Source: Lentzea pudingi (lineage in GTDB: Bacteria; Actinomycetota; Actinomycetes; Mycobacteriales; Pseudonocardiaceae). From it: 64,000 nucleotides of DNA. The stretch covers positions 111,509 through 175,508 of the forward strand of contig NZ_BMNC01000016.1 of assembly GCF_014646255.1 (NCBI RefSeq), written 5' to 3'. Shown piece by piece: positions 27,154 through 35,433 of this stretch. Numbering within the stretch: the first letter of the stretch is position 1; each line of letters starts with the position of its first letter. The translations under genes and the position numbers were made by a program. The notes under the pieces were generated by a model. That model saw only the letters and a program-made list of their open reading frames with translations, was not told the origin of the DNA and made no database searches.

Positions 27154-28650
27154 TCACCGTGAGTTCTGGAGGGTGATCTGCAGGGCGATGGCCATCGCGA
27201 GCCGTTGGTCGGGATCGTCGAGGGGGAGCGGCGTCACCTCGGACATCTTCTGCATGCGGTACCGCAGCGTGTTCGGGTGCACGTTGAGCGCCTTGGCCGC
27301 CGCCCGCGCGTCGCCCTGAGCCGCGAGCCACGCCCTCAACGTCGCCGCGTACTGCGTCCCGAAGTCGGCGTCGTGCCGCAATATGTCGGATATCGGTCCG
27401 CGGGTGGGCAGTCGTCCGGCTTCGGCGACGGCGGCGAGCCGAAGCAGCAGTACCTGCGCCCACGCGTCGTCGTATACAACCGGTACACCGGTCGAGAGCG
27501 CGAGGCATTCGTCGGCTTCCTGCCGCGACAGGGGCAACTGAGTCGCCTCGGCCGGACCCCCGATGCCCGCCAGCACCGTCGCCTCGGCGGGAAGCTCTCG
27601 CACCAGCGAACGCACCCACGCGACGGCGTCGTCGGCGGCCGGGATGACGGTGTAGAGGACGTTGCCGAACAGTGCGCTGCGCCCAGGCCGCGACCAGCCG
27701 AAGCCGGCGGTGGCCCGCTGGAACGCGAGCACCGCCGCGCCGTGCTCACCCTCGCCCGCGTGCGCCTGCACCGCGATCACCCGCAGGTCGGCGGACGGCA
27801 GGCCGAGGCGCGCGACGTCAGCGGACTCGGGCTGGTCGAGAAGCCTGATCACCAGATCAGCCTCGGCCTGGCGTTCGAGGTCCGTCGACGCCCGCGACCG
27901 CAACAGGTGCAACGCCGCCGTGCGCGCGCCGTCGACCAACGCGGCACTCCGAGCCGCGTCCACGGGCCCCGTCACCTCGACCCAGACCGATCCGAGGAGC
28001 TCACGACCGGCCCGCACCGCGGCGACGAGCCGGTTGCCCAGCTGCGGGGTCAGCTTGGGCACGAAGATCGGCTCGTCCGACGACGCCAGGTGCGTGAACA
28101 CCCCGAACTCGTCCAGCGCCCGCCGGGCCTCCTCCGGCACCCGCCGCCCGAGGATGGTCTGCACGCGCACGGGGTCGACGTCCTCCTGCCGGTAGGAGTA
28201 CGCGAGCACGCGGGACTGCTGGTCCTCGATCGTCACCGGCCCGCCGACCACGCCCGCGATCACGTCGGCGAGCCCGAACAGGTCCCCGGTCCGCGTACCA
28301 CCGTTGACCAGCGTCTGCGTGACGTTCGCCAGCTGACTCCACGGCACGGACGGATCCACGAGCAACACGGCCGCACCGGACTTCTTGGCCGCGGCGATCA
28401 CCCGCTCGTCGAGCGGCGGCCTGCCGTGCAGCACCACCGCAGAAGCAACGGTCGAAGACACCAGACGCACCGCCGCGGCGACCGACGGCGTCCCGAGCCC
28501 GAGAAGTACGTCACCCGCGGCCGCCGGCGTGTTTTCCGCCGGATCGTTCAGGGCAACCCCGCGGAGTTCGGCGTCGCGTCCCCGCGGTGCGCAGGCCAGA
28601 TGCGTGCCCAGACTGCCGAGCACGTCCACGAGGCGATCAAGGGCGACCAC
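27154..28650 (-). CDS. PucR-family transcriptional regulator
   Basis: A 498-aa regulator. The N-terminal part (to about residue 140) resembles the PucR ligand domain, the middle is a GGDEF-like degenerate region, and the C-terminus is the PucR helix-turn-helix (AAKALNVHPNTLRYRMQKMSEV). Family members control purine or other nitrogen-compound catabolism; no purine genes are adjacent. It is first in a probable minus-strand run PucR-methyltransferase-dtd. A TAACAT hexamer six bases before the GTG suggests a leaderless message. Confidence 0.85.
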   Translation of the reverse strand: MVALDRLVDVLGSLGTHLACAPRGRDAELRGVALNDPAENTPAAAGDVLLGLGTPSVAAAVRLVSSTVASAVVLHGRPPLDERVIAAAKKSGAAVLLVDPSVPWSQLANVTQTLVNGGTRTGDLFGLADVIAGVVGGPVTIEDQQSRVLAYSYRQEDVDPVRVQTILGRRVPEEARRALDEFGVFTHLASSDEPIFVPKLTPQLGNRLVAAVRAGRELLGSVWVEVTGPVDAARSAALVDGARTAALHLLRSRASTDLERQAEADLVIRLLDQPESADVARLGLPSADLRVIAVQAHAGEGEHGAAVLAFQRATAGFGWSRPGRSALFGNVLYTVIPAADDAVAWVRSLVRELPAEATVLAGIGGPAEATQLPLSRQEADECLALSTGVPVVYDDAWAQVLLLRLAAVAEAGRLPTRGPISDILRHDADFGTQYAATLRAWLAAQGDARAAAKALNVHPNTLRYRMQKMSEVTPLPLDDPDQRLAMAIALQITLQNSR

Positions 28651-28656
28651 CCGCGG

Positions 28657-28662
28657 ATGTTA
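28657..28662 (-). promoter_or_regulatory. -10 element of the PucR gene, leaderless
   Basis: TAACAT on the minus strand, six bases before GTG 28650, with no ribosome-binding site in between. Confidence 0.55.
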
Positions 28663-28727
28663 ACCGCCGACCGGCTGTCCCAGGCGTCACTCGGACGTGG
28701 GACCATGTGACACGTGGAGGTGGTGTC

Positions 28728-29042
28728 GTGAGCAGTCCCGACCGGAACGACACCCCGGTGTTGATCACCGAGGCGGCCCCGTCCTACGAAGAACAGCACG
28801 CCGCCCGGCGCAAGAAGTACGCGATCATGATGAGCCTGCGCTTCCCGTGCCTCATCCTCGCGGCTCTGTTCGCTCACACCTGGTGGCTCGCCCTGTTCTT
28901 CATCGTGCTGTCCGTGCCGTTGCCGTGGATGGCCGTGCTGATCGCGAACGACCGGCCGCCGCGCAAGACCGAGAAGGCCAGCCGGTACGAGGTCGAGCGC
29001 CGCGCCATCGCCCAGAAGAGCACCACCGTCATCGACGGCTGA
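28728..29042 (+). CDS. DUF3099 membrane protein
   Basis: A 104-aa protein starting at GTG 28728 with GGAGG seven bases upstream. PVLITEAAPSYEEQ followed by RRKKY and two adjacent membrane segments (about residues 37-72) is the DUF3099 pattern. The C-terminal tail is basic and soluble. M. tuberculosis has a relative (Rv2709, from memory) next to sigB, which fits the sigB gene 3.8 kb away here. Function unknown. Confidence 0.82.
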   Translation: MSSPDRNDTPVLITEAAPSYEEQHAARRKKYAIMMSLRFPCLILAALFAHTWWLALFFIVLSVPLPWMAVLIANDRPPRKTEKASRYEVERRAIAQKSTTVIDG

Positions 29043-29091
29043 CCGCCGCACCTCACCCGAGTCAGGCCGGCGTCCACCGCCGTCCGCACCT

Positions 29092-29135
29092 TTGCAACGA
29101 CTCTTTGGACTTCGTCCGCAAAAGACTCGTTGCAA
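29092..29135. repeat. Dispersed hairpin repeat, copy 1
   Basis: A near-perfect inverted repeat: TTGCAACGACTCTTT at the left and AAAGACTCGTTGCAA at the right, with GGACTTCGTCCGC as the tip (GGA/TCC closing a CTTCG loop). It lies 50 bp after the DUF3099 stop, between convergent genes. It shares its tip and right arm with copy 2 and its right-arm pattern with copy 3 (44052-44091). Confidence 0.75.
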
Positions 29136-29158
29136 GGGCTGGCCCGCGCCGTCTCGCC

Positions 29159-29202
29159 TTTGCAATGAGTCTTTTGACTTCGTCCGCAAACGTTTTTTGC
29201 AT
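29159..29202. repeat. Dispersed hairpin repeat, copy 2 (chimeric arms)
   Basis: The left half resembles copy 1 (TTTGCAATGAGTCTTTTG, then ACTTCGTCCGC), whereas the right half (CCGCAAACGTTTTTTGCA) resembles the right arm of copy 3. Its two arms therefore pair poorly. It starts 67 bases after copy 1, in the same orientation. Confidence 0.7.
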
Positions 29203-29266
29203 CCGTTGACCCCGCCAAACAGCCCTGAACTGCAGCGATGTATGAGGTGGGCGTGCGGCGAGCGAA

Positions 29267-29297
29267 ACCGATATATCAGTTCGACCGATATATCGGT
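29267..29297. promoter_or_regulatory. Two tandem AT-rich palindromes
   Basis: ACCGATATATCAGT (29267-29280) and the perfect palindrome ACCGATATATCGGT (29284-29297) lie 17 bases apart. They look like an operator with two repressor dimer sites, yet sit 10 bp beyond the 3' end of the kinase gene between convergent genes, with no gene start nearby. Confidence 0.5.
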
Positions 29298-29307
29298 TCA
29301 CGTCGTG

Positions 29308-30186
29308 CTAGCGAGGCGGCTGAGCGCCCACGACGCTGACCGCCCGAGAGCCCGCCCGGACACCGCCGAGGAGGGCGTCGTGCTTGGACGCGCCCGACAG
29401 CCAGGCCGCGAGGAAACCCGCGTCGAAAGCATCACCGGCACCCGTCGAGTCGACGCACTCGGTGACTTCAGCGGGGACCGAGACCAGCTCGTCCGCATCG
29501 ATCCACGTCGCGCCGTCGGGTCCCGAGGTCATCACCACGGCGCCGACATGGGACAGCAGCGACTTCGCCGCAGACGGCTCCGAGGAACCGCTGAGGGCGA
29601 GGAGCTCGTCGGCGTTGGGCAGCAGGAAGTCGACGCCGCGCACGTCCTCCAGAAACGCCTCCGCCGAGTGGATAAGGGCGGCGGCCTGGGGGTCCACGGA
29701 GGTCGTCCAGCCCGCCGCGCGAGCCGCCTCCAGCACGGCCAGGCCGGCGGGGCGCGAGGTTGCGTCGAGCAGCACGTAGCCGGAGAGGTGCAGGTGGCCG
29801 GAGGGTGCGGCGAGCAGGCCTGGGTCGAGGTCGGCGGGGGAGAAGCGAGCGTTTGCGCCCCGGTCGGGGAGCATCGAGCGCTGGCCCTGCTCGTCGACCA
29901 GGACGACCACGCAGCAGGTCGCGAGGTCCGGGTCCACCGCGAAGGCGCACTGGACGCCCGCCGAGGTCAGTTCGGCGTGGACCTGGCGGCCCGCCGAGTC
30001 GGCGCCCACGCGGGCCACCAGGACCGGCGAGGCACCGCACGCGGCCAGCCACACGGCCGTGTTGGCGCCGGCGCCGCCCGGTTCGATGGTCACCTTGGCG
30101 CGGACGTCGCCGCCGTGGGCGATGGGGCCGGTGTGGCGGGCCACCACGTCGAGGCCCGCGTCACCAACGACGACCACAGGCCTCAC
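29308..30186 (-). CDS. psuK: PfkB-family kinase, probable pseudouridine kinase
   Basis: A 292-aa ribokinase-like enzyme. The frame is open far upstream, but GTG 30186 overlaps the psuG stop as GTGA and begins the typical RPVVVVGDAGLDVVAR. Substrate loop GGAGANTAV and the catalytic anion-hole motif STGAGDAF are present. Paired with psuG it would phosphorylate pseudouridine to pseudouridine 5'-phosphate, which PsuG then splits. Substrate specificity rests on context; other PfkB kinases act on ribose or adenosine. Confidence 0.82.
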   Translation of the reverse strand: MRPVVVVGDAGLDVVARHTGPIAHGGDVRAKVTIEPGGAGANTAVWLAACGASPVLVARVGADSAGRQVHAELTSAGVQCAFAVDPDLATCCVVVLVDEQGQRSMLPDRGANARFSPADLDPGLLAAPSGHLHLSGYVLLDATSRPAGLAVLEAARAAGWTTSVDPQAAALIHSAEAFLEDVRGVDFLLPNADELLALSGSSEPSAAKSLLSHVGAVVMTSGPDGATWIDADELVSVPAEVTECVDSTGAGDAFDAGFLAAWLSGASKHDALLGGVRAGSRAVSVVGAQPPR

Positions 30187-31085
30187 TGGAACTGCTCGCC
30201 GGAGAGCGCGACGGCGACGGCGGCGGCCACTGAGACGTTGCTGACGACGAGTTCCTCGTTGGCGTCGAGGCTGACGCCCTCGCTCGCGGTGTGGAAGTGC
30301 TCCAGCAGGACGGGAGTGACGTCCTTGCCGCGCACGTCCTGGTCGACGAGCTTCCGCAGGCCCTCGGCGAGCAGGCGGTCGTGCAGGTCCGCGTCCATCT
30401 CGTACGCGGCGGGGATCGGGTTCGCGAGCAGCATGCCGCGACCGCCCGCCGCGAACACGGCGGCGGCCTCGGCCGGGGTCTCGACGCGCCACGAGAGGTC
30501 GAACTCCGACTCGCGGCGGTAGAACGCCGGGAAGCGGGAGGTCCGGTAGCCGACGACCGGCACCGAACGGGTCTCGAAGACCTCCAGGGTCGCGCCCATG
30601 TCCAGGATCGACTTCACGCCCGAGCAGACGATGAGCACCGGCGTCGTGGCCACCACGTCGAGGTCGGCGGACACGTCCCACGTCTCGCGCGCGCCGCGGT
30701 GCACGCCGCCGAGGCCGCCGGTGCCGAACACGCGGATGCCGGCCTGGTGGGCCAGCGCCGTGGTCGAGGCCACGGTCGTCGCGCCGCTGCGGCCGAGCGC
30801 GTAGGCCGGGCCGAGGTCGCGCAGCGAGAGCTTCACGAGGTCGCCCGCGGTGCAGACGCGGTCGAGCTCGGAGGAGGACAGACCGACGCGCGGCACGCCG
30901 TCGAGCACCGCGATCGTCGCGGGGACCGCACCGGCCTCCCGCACCACCTTCTCCAGGCGTGCGGCGACCGTCAGGTTGCGCGGCGCGGGCAGGCCGTGGG
31001 ACAGGATGGTGCTCTCGAGAGCGACGACGGGCCGGTTCTCGGCCAGCGCGGTGGCAACTTCATCAGCGATCTGCAGCGTGGTCAC
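30183..31085 (-). CDS. psuG: Pseudouridine-5'-phosphate glycosidase
   Basis: A 300-aa PsuG, which cleaves the C-C glycosidic bond of pseudouridine 5'-phosphate to uracil and ribose 5-phosphate. It carries the family motifs ALESTILSHGLPAPRN near the N-terminus, TGGLGGVHR and VCSGVKSILD with the Schiff-base lysine, plus LLANPIP. The GTG start is 31 bp from the divergent DUF3039 start, with no ribosome-binding site; a TGATGT hexamer six bases upstream may serve a leaderless transcript. It forms an operon with the kinase. Confidence 0.92.
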   Translation of the reverse strand: MTTLQIADEVATALAENRPVVALESTILSHGLPAPRNLTVAARLEKVVREAGAVPATIAVLDGVPRVGLSSSELDRVCTAGDLVKLSLRDLGPAYALGRSGATTVASTTALAHQAGIRVFGTGGLGGVHRGARETWDVSADLDVVATTPVLIVCSGVKSILDMGATLEVFETRSVPVVGYRTSRFPAFYRRESEFDLSWRVETPAEAAAVFAAGGRGMLLANPIPAAYEMDADLHDRLLAEGLRKLVDQDVRGKDVTPVLLEHFHTASEGVSLDANEELVVSNVSVAAAVAVALSGEQFQ

Positions 31086-31104
31086 GAGGGGACATCATCC
31101 CAGG

Positions 31105-31110
31105 TACCCT
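31105..31110 (+). promoter_or_regulatory. -10 element of the DUF3039 gene, leaderless
   Basis: TACCCT ends six bases before GTG 31117. The divergent psuG start is only 31 bp away, so the two promoters share this short region. Confidence 0.55.
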
Positions 31111-31116
31111 GGGCGG

Positions 31117-31365
31117 GTGAGCACCCAGACTCTCCCCGAGGTCGACGTACGGCCGGATGAGACGGACCAGTCCTCGGACGACACGCCGAAGATGTTCCAC
31201 TACGTGCGCAAGGCGAAGATCGCCGAGAGCGCGGTGATGGGCACCCACGTGGTCGCGCTGTGCGGCGAGGTCTTCCCGGTCACGCGGTCGCCGAAGCCCG
31301 GTTCGCCGGTGTGCCCGGACTGCAAGAAGATCTACGAGGGCCTGCCGCCCGGCGGCGACGAGTAG
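31117..31365 (+). CDS. DUF3039 zinc-ribbon-like protein
   Basis: An 82-aa protein beginning at GTG 31117. MFHYVRKAKIAESAVMGTHV, a lone cysteine in ALCGEVF and CPDCK near the C-terminus are the DUF3039 signature and suggest a three- or four-ligand zinc site. M. tuberculosis has an 82-aa relative (Rv2708c, from memory) between DUF3099 and YihY genes, the same neighbours as here. Function unknown. Confidence 0.85.
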   Translation: MSTQTLPEVDVRPDETDQSSDDTPKMFHYVRKAKIAESAVMGTHVVALCGEVFPVTRSPKPGSPVCPDCKKIYEGLPPGGDE

Positions 31366-31384
31366 TCAGACCGGCGAGCTTTCC

Positions 31385-31424
31385 GGCACCCGCCGTCTCG
31401 GGCCGGCCCGGGACGGCGGGTGCC
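31385..31424. terminator. Long bidirectional terminator hairpin
   Basis: GGCACCCGCCGTC (31385-31397) pairs with GACGGCGGGTGCC (31412-31424). The stem continues inward through a T.G wobble and CGGGCC/GGCCCG, making a stem of about 20 bp with almost no loop. It lies between convergent DUF3039 and YihY genes. Confidence 0.7.
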
Positions 31425-31456
31425 GCTGTCTCGAGCCGGCGCTGTCCCGGGCAGGC

Positions 31457-32563
31457 CTAGCCGCGTTGCTTCTCGTCCTCGGTCTCCGGTGACTGCTTCT
31501 GGACCGGCAGCGGCGACGTCAGCTGCGTGTCCGCCGGGGAGGGTGCCGAGTAGCCGTTCTCCGTGTTCTCCTGCTTGGACTCGGCGGCCTCGGAACGGAT
31601 GCGGGACGCCGCGCGCTCCATCTCGAGCCTGCGCCAGCGGCGGCGCTGACGGCGGGTCATGCGCGCGGGCCACATGTCCTGGACGGCGCTGTTGAAGTAC
31701 GCGCCGATCGTGATGGCCAGGCCGATGAAGAACACGAACAGCAGGAACGCGATCGGTGTCGCCAGCGCGCCGTAGGTGTAGCCGGTAGTGGTGATCCACT
31801 GGATGTACAGGCGCAGGCCGATCGACGACAGGATGAAGAACAACATCGCCAGGACCGCGCCGGGCAGCACGCGGTGGTACGGCAGCCTTCGCGGCAGCGC
31901 GACCTTGTAGAGCAGCGACAGCGAGAGCACCAGCAGCAGCGCGACGCCGGGGTAGTAGAAGCGGCCGACCCATGTCTCGATGTAGGGCTGCCAGGACGTG
32001 GGGAAGAACTGCGGCAGGACGTCCGGGCCCAGCGCCAGCACCGGCAGGCCGATCACCAGTGCCACCAGCGATACCAGGTAGAGCAGCAGCGCGAAGAACC
32101 GTTGCCACACCTCGTTGCGCACGCCGTACTGGCCGTGGGCGACCGTGATCGCGTCGACGAACGACGACATGGCCGACGAGCCCGCCCACAGCGAGATCAG
32201 GAAGCCGATGGAGACGATCTCGCCCTTGCCGGTCGAGAGGATCTCCGCGACGGTCGGCGCGATCACGCCGTTGACGACGTCCGCGCTGAAGATCGTCCGG
32301 GTGAACCCGATGATCTTCTCCTGCACGGAGAGGACGATCTCGGGACCGAACCAGGTGCCGATCCAGCCCATCGAGCCCAGCACGCCGAGCAGCAGCGGGG
32401 GGAACGACAGGGTCTGCCAGAACGCGGCCTCGGCGGCTTCTGAGAAGATGTTGTGCTGCCACGCTTTCGACAACGTGCGCGCGAGTAGACGCAGCGGCCC
32501 CTTGCGGCCGGACCTGCGTGGTGCGTCGTTGTCGGAAGGCGAACCCATCGCAGTGACCAGCAT
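31457..32563 (-). CDS. YihY/BrkB-family membrane protein
   Basis: A 368-aa integral membrane protein. The cytoplasmic N-terminus leads into AWQHNIFSEAAEAAFWQTLSF, and five or six hydrophobic segments follow (for example PLLLGVLGSMGWIG, IVSIGFLISLWAGSSA, VLPGAVLAMLFFILS, PIAFLLFVFFIGLAITI). The tail is basic then acidic (RRQRRRWRRLEMERA onward). The family was once mislabelled ribonuclease BN and its function remains open. The frame is open to 33580; ATG 32563 or 32548 are the likely starts and neither has a good ribosome-binding site. A homologue (Rv2707) keeps this neighbourhood in mycobacteria. Confidence 0.82.
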   Translation of the reverse strand: MLVTAMGSPSDNDAPRRSGRKGPLRLLARTLSKAWQHNIFSEAAEAAFWQTLSFPPLLLGVLGSMGWIGTWFGPEIVLSVQEKIIGFTRTIFSADVVNGVIAPTVAEILSTGKGEIVSIGFLISLWAGSSAMSSFVDAITVAHGQYGVRNEVWQRFFALLLYLVSLVALVIGLPVLALGPDVLPQFFPTSWQPYIETWVGRFYYPGVALLLVLSLSLLYKVALPRRLPYHRVLPGAVLAMLFFILSSIGLRLYIQWITTTGYTYGALATPIAFLLFVFFIGLAITIGAYFNSAVQDMWPARMTRRQRRRWRRLEMERAASRIRSEAAESKQENTENGYSAPSPADTQLTSPLPVQKQSPETEDEKQRG

Positions 32564-32686
32564 GGTGCATACCGCCACGTTTCGCGGCATCGACGCTCGG
32601 AACAGGTAGAGTCGCAGTGCCCTCGGCCACGGTCCGCCTGAGGGTATTGCCATGTTTGACCTGCATAAATGAGGAGAAACACGTCT

Positions 32687-34390
32687 GTGACAGCGACAGC
32701 AGCAATGCGACCGCTGCGGGCATGGCAGCGGCGCGCGCTGACCAAGTACCTCGCCGTCAAGCCCAAGGACTTCCTCGCCGTCGCGACGCCGGGCGCGGGC
32801 AAGACGACCTTCGGGCTCCGCGTTGCCGCCGAACTGCTGGCCGACCGGACGATCGAGGCCGTCACGATCGTGACGCCCACCGAGCACCTCAAGCACCAAT
32901 GGGCGAAGGCGGCTGCCGAGCAGGGCATCCACATCGACTCGAACTTCCGCAACACCAACGCGATGACCTCCCGCGACTACCACGGTGTGGCCGTCACGTA
33001 CGCGCAGGTCGCCGCCCACCCGACGCTGCACCGGGTGCGCACCGAGAACCGCAAGACGCTCGTGTTGCTCGACGAGGTGCACCACGGCGGTGACGCGAAG
33101 TCGTGGGGTGATGCGATCCGTGAGGCGTTCACGCCCGCGGTGCGTCGTTTGTGCCTCACGGGCACGCCGTTCCGCTCGGACGACTCGCCGATCCCGTTCG
33201 TCACGTACGAAGAAAGTTCCGGCGGCTTCAAGACGTCCAAGGCCGATCACACGTACGGGTATTCCGACGCACTGCGCGACGGCGTGGTGCGGCCGGTGCT
33301 CTTCCTGGCGTACTCGGGCGAGGCGTCGTGGCGCACTAGTGCGGGCGAGGAGTTCACCGCGCGCCTGGGCGAGCCGTTGACCCAGGAACAGACCGCGCGG
33401 GCGTGGCGCACCGCCCTGGATCCGGCCGGCGACTGGGTGGCGTCCGTCCTGCGCGCCGCCGATCAAAGGCTTACGCAGAAGCGCGAGAACGGCCTGCCCG
33501 ACGCGGGCGGCCTGGTGATCGCCACCGACCAGACCGTCGCGAAGGCGTACGCGCAGGTGCTCCAGCGCGTCACGGGCCACATCCCCACGCTCGTCCTGTC
33601 CGACGACCCGAAGGCGTCAGGCAAGATCGCCGAGTTCGCCGCGACGAACGAACGCTGGATGATCGCCGTCCGCATGGTGTCCGAGGGCGTCGACGTGCCG
33701 CGGCTCGCCGTCGGCGTGTACGCGACGTCGTCGTCGACCCCGCTGTTCTTCGCCCAGGCCATCGGCCGCTTCGTGCGCAACCGGAAACCCGGTGAGACCG
33801 CCTCGGTGTTCCTGCCGTCGGTGCCGGTGCTGCTGGCGCTCGCGTCCGAACTGGAGGCCGAGCGCGACCACGTCCTGGGCAAGCCGCACCGCGAGAAGGA
33901 CGGCTGGGACGACGAGCTGATGGCCGCGGCCAACGCGGTCAAGGACGAACCAGGCGAGGACGAACGCGCCTTCACGGCCCTGGGCACCACCGCCGAGCTC
34001 GACCAGGTGATCTTCGACGGCTCGTCGTTCGGCGCCCCGACCATCGCGGGCTCCGAGGAGGAGCAGGAGTACCTCGGACTGCCGGGACTGCTGGAGCCGG
34101 ACCAGGTGCGGACCCTGCTGCTGCAGCGGCAGGAGGAGCAGATGGCGATCGCCGCCAAACGCCCCAAGCCCGAGGTCGCCGTGCGCGAGGCGAGGCCCGT
34201 GGGTGTGCAGGAACGCCTCACCGCCCTGCGCAAGGAGCTCAACACCCTCGTCGCGATGCACCACCACCGCACGAAGAAGCCGCACGGCAAGATCCACAAC
34301 TCGTTGCGCGAGTACTGCGGCGGGCCGCCGACCGCGATGGCCACCATCGAGCAGCTCGAAGAACGGATCGCGACCCTGCGCTCCTGGTGA
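32687..34390 (+). CDS. Superfamily II DEAD/DEAH-box helicase
   Basis: A 567-aa helicase. Motif I is TPGAGKT, motif II DEVHH, motif III TGTP, motif VI QAIGRFVR. LLLQRQEEQMAIAAKRPKPEV and a helical C-terminus follow the second RecA domain. The DEVHH and TGTP versions are typical of the ERCC3/UvrB-like DNA helicase branch (ResIII type). GTG 32687 with GAGGAG ten bases upstream is preferred to ATG 32669, which lies upstream of that site. It ends 8 bp from the convergent methyltransferase gene. The biological role (repair, restriction or RNA) is unclear. Confidence 0.85.
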   Translation: MTATAAMRPLRAWQRRALTKYLAVKPKDFLAVATPGAGKTTFGLRVAAELLADRTIEAVTIVTPTEHLKHQWAKAAAEQGIHIDSNFRNTNAMTSRDYHGVAVTYAQVAAHPTLHRVRTENRKTLVLLDEVHHGGDAKSWGDAIREAFTPAVRRLCLTGTPFRSDDSPIPFVTYEESSGGFKTSKADHTYGYSDALRDGVVRPVLFLAYSGEASWRTSAGEEFTARLGEPLTQEQTARAWRTALDPAGDWVASVLRAADQRLTQKRENGLPDAGGLVIATDQTVAKAYAQVLQRVTGHIPTLVLSDDPKASGKIAEFAATNERWMIAVRMVSEGVDVPRLAVGVYATSSSTPLFFAQAIGRFVRNRKPGETASVFLPSVPVLLALASELEAERDHVLGKPHREKDGWDDELMAAANAVKDEPGEDERAFTALGTTAELDQVIFDGSSFGAPTIAGSEEEQEYLGLPGLLEPDQVRTLLLQRQEEQMAIAAKRPKPEVAVREARPVGVQERLTALRKELNTLVAMHHHRTKKPHGKIHNSLREYCGGPPTAMATIEQLEERIATLRSW

Positions 34391-34398
34391 GCGGCGGG

Positions 34399-35187
34399 TC
34401 AGTCGCGGGTGACGGCGACGGCCAACGTGTCGTAGTGCGTGGTGAACCGGCCGCCGAGGGCGTCGATCGCGCCGCCGACGCGGGCGAGGAGCTCGGTCGT
34501 CTGCTCGGCGCCGAGCAGTGAGATCGGCGCCGTGGTGAGGATCAGGTCGAGGTACGCGGCGGTCGTGTAGTCCTGCTGCCAGCTCGCCTGCCACGGCTGG
34601 GCGTCGGTGAACGCGCCCGTGCCGACGAACGCCTCGTCCGTGCTCACGCACCCGGCCCGGTAGAAATCGAACGCCTCGTCACGGGAGTGGCCGACGCGCA
34701 CCGGGGCGTCCGGCTCCACCTCCTGGTACGCGTCGGCGAAGGCCTGGGCGATCGGGTCCGGCGGCGCGAACACGTGCCAGAGCGCCACGAACACCCCGCC
34801 TGGCCGCAGCACCCGCGCGACCTGCGCCGGACCCGCCTCGCGGTCGACCCAGTGCCACGCCTGCCCGGCGACGACGGCGTCGAACTCGCGGCCGGCCGGG
34901 TCCCAGGCCTCGAACTTCGACACCTCGACGCGCACTCCCGTGGAACGGGCGAACTCCGCCATGCGCTCGTCGTGCTCGACGCCGAGCACGTCCAGCCCCG
35001 CCGCCTGGAGCTGCCGCGACAGCACGCCGGTGCCGCACCCGACCTCGGCGATCCGCGGGCCGGGGCTCGCGGCGACGAGCTTCTGGATCAACGCCTCCGG
35101 GTACGCCGGACGAGTGCGGTCGTAGCGTGCGGCCTCCGCGCCGAACGAGTTCGCCAGCCTTTCGGCGGCTTCCTTGTCCACGGTCAT
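34399..35187 (-). CDS. Class I SAM-dependent methyltransferase (UbiE/small-molecule type)
   Basis: A 262-aa protein with SAM motif I EVGCGTGVLSRQL (residues about 47-59), an acidic loop GVEHDERM, and post-I AVVAGQAWHWVDREAG, a sequence common in Methyltransf_11 family members acting on small molecules. The start FGAEAARYDRTRPAYP is also typical. The substrate is not predictable. TAGGTT six bases before the ATG suggests a leaderless transcript from the gap shared with the xylose-type operon. Confidence 0.85.
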   Translation of the reverse strand: MTVDKEAAERLANSFGAEAARYDRTRPAYPEALIQKLVAASPGPRIAEVGCGTGVLSRQLQAAGLDVLGVEHDERMAEFARSTGVRVEVSKFEAWDPAGREFDAVVAGQAWHWVDREAGPAQVARVLRPGGVFVALWHVFAPPDPIAQAFADAYQEVEPDAPVRVGHSRDEAFDFYRAGCVSTDEAFVGTGAFTDAQPWQASWQQDYTTAAYLDLILTTAPISLLGAEQTTELLARVGGAIDALGGRFTTHYDTLAVAVTRD

Positions 35188-35193
35188 GCACCC

Positions 35194-35199
35194 AACCTA
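35194..35199 (-). promoter_or_regulatory. -10 element of the methyltransferase gene, leaderless
   Basis: TAGGTT on the minus strand, six bases before ATG 35187, with no ribosome-binding site in between. Confidence 0.5.
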
Positions 35200-35382
35200 G
35201 GGGTGTCCAGCAGGTAGCCGTCGAGTGTTCGCCGCGGGCGATGTCCGATCTGTCGCCGCTGTAATCCGTAGCGCGGTGGTAACGCTCTCACGACTCTCAG
35301 TGACTAAATTTCGCCACGGTTACCGCATCGTTGCGACTTAATCGATCCAGTGTGGTTCCGGTCACGCATATGTCAGGCATAC

Positions 35383-35397
35383 GTTGTGCGCCACAAC
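35383..35397. promoter_or_regulatory. Candidate operator of the xylose-type transport operon
   Basis: GTTGTG-CGC-CACAAC, two perfect 6-bp arms around three bases, 36 bp before the binding-protein ATG. It could be bound by the ROK repressor at 38865-40019; a CRP-like regulator is an alternative because TGTG/CACA arms are similar. Confidence 0.45.
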
Positions 35398-35433
35398 ATT
35401 CTCTGTGACACAGCGCAGTGAAAGGGATGGCGG

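Noticed and set aside
29062..29301. A small minus-strand frame reading through the hairpin repeats
   Set aside because: It exists because the palindromic repeats contain no stop in that frame. It has no start signal and no homology I recognise beyond the repeat itself.
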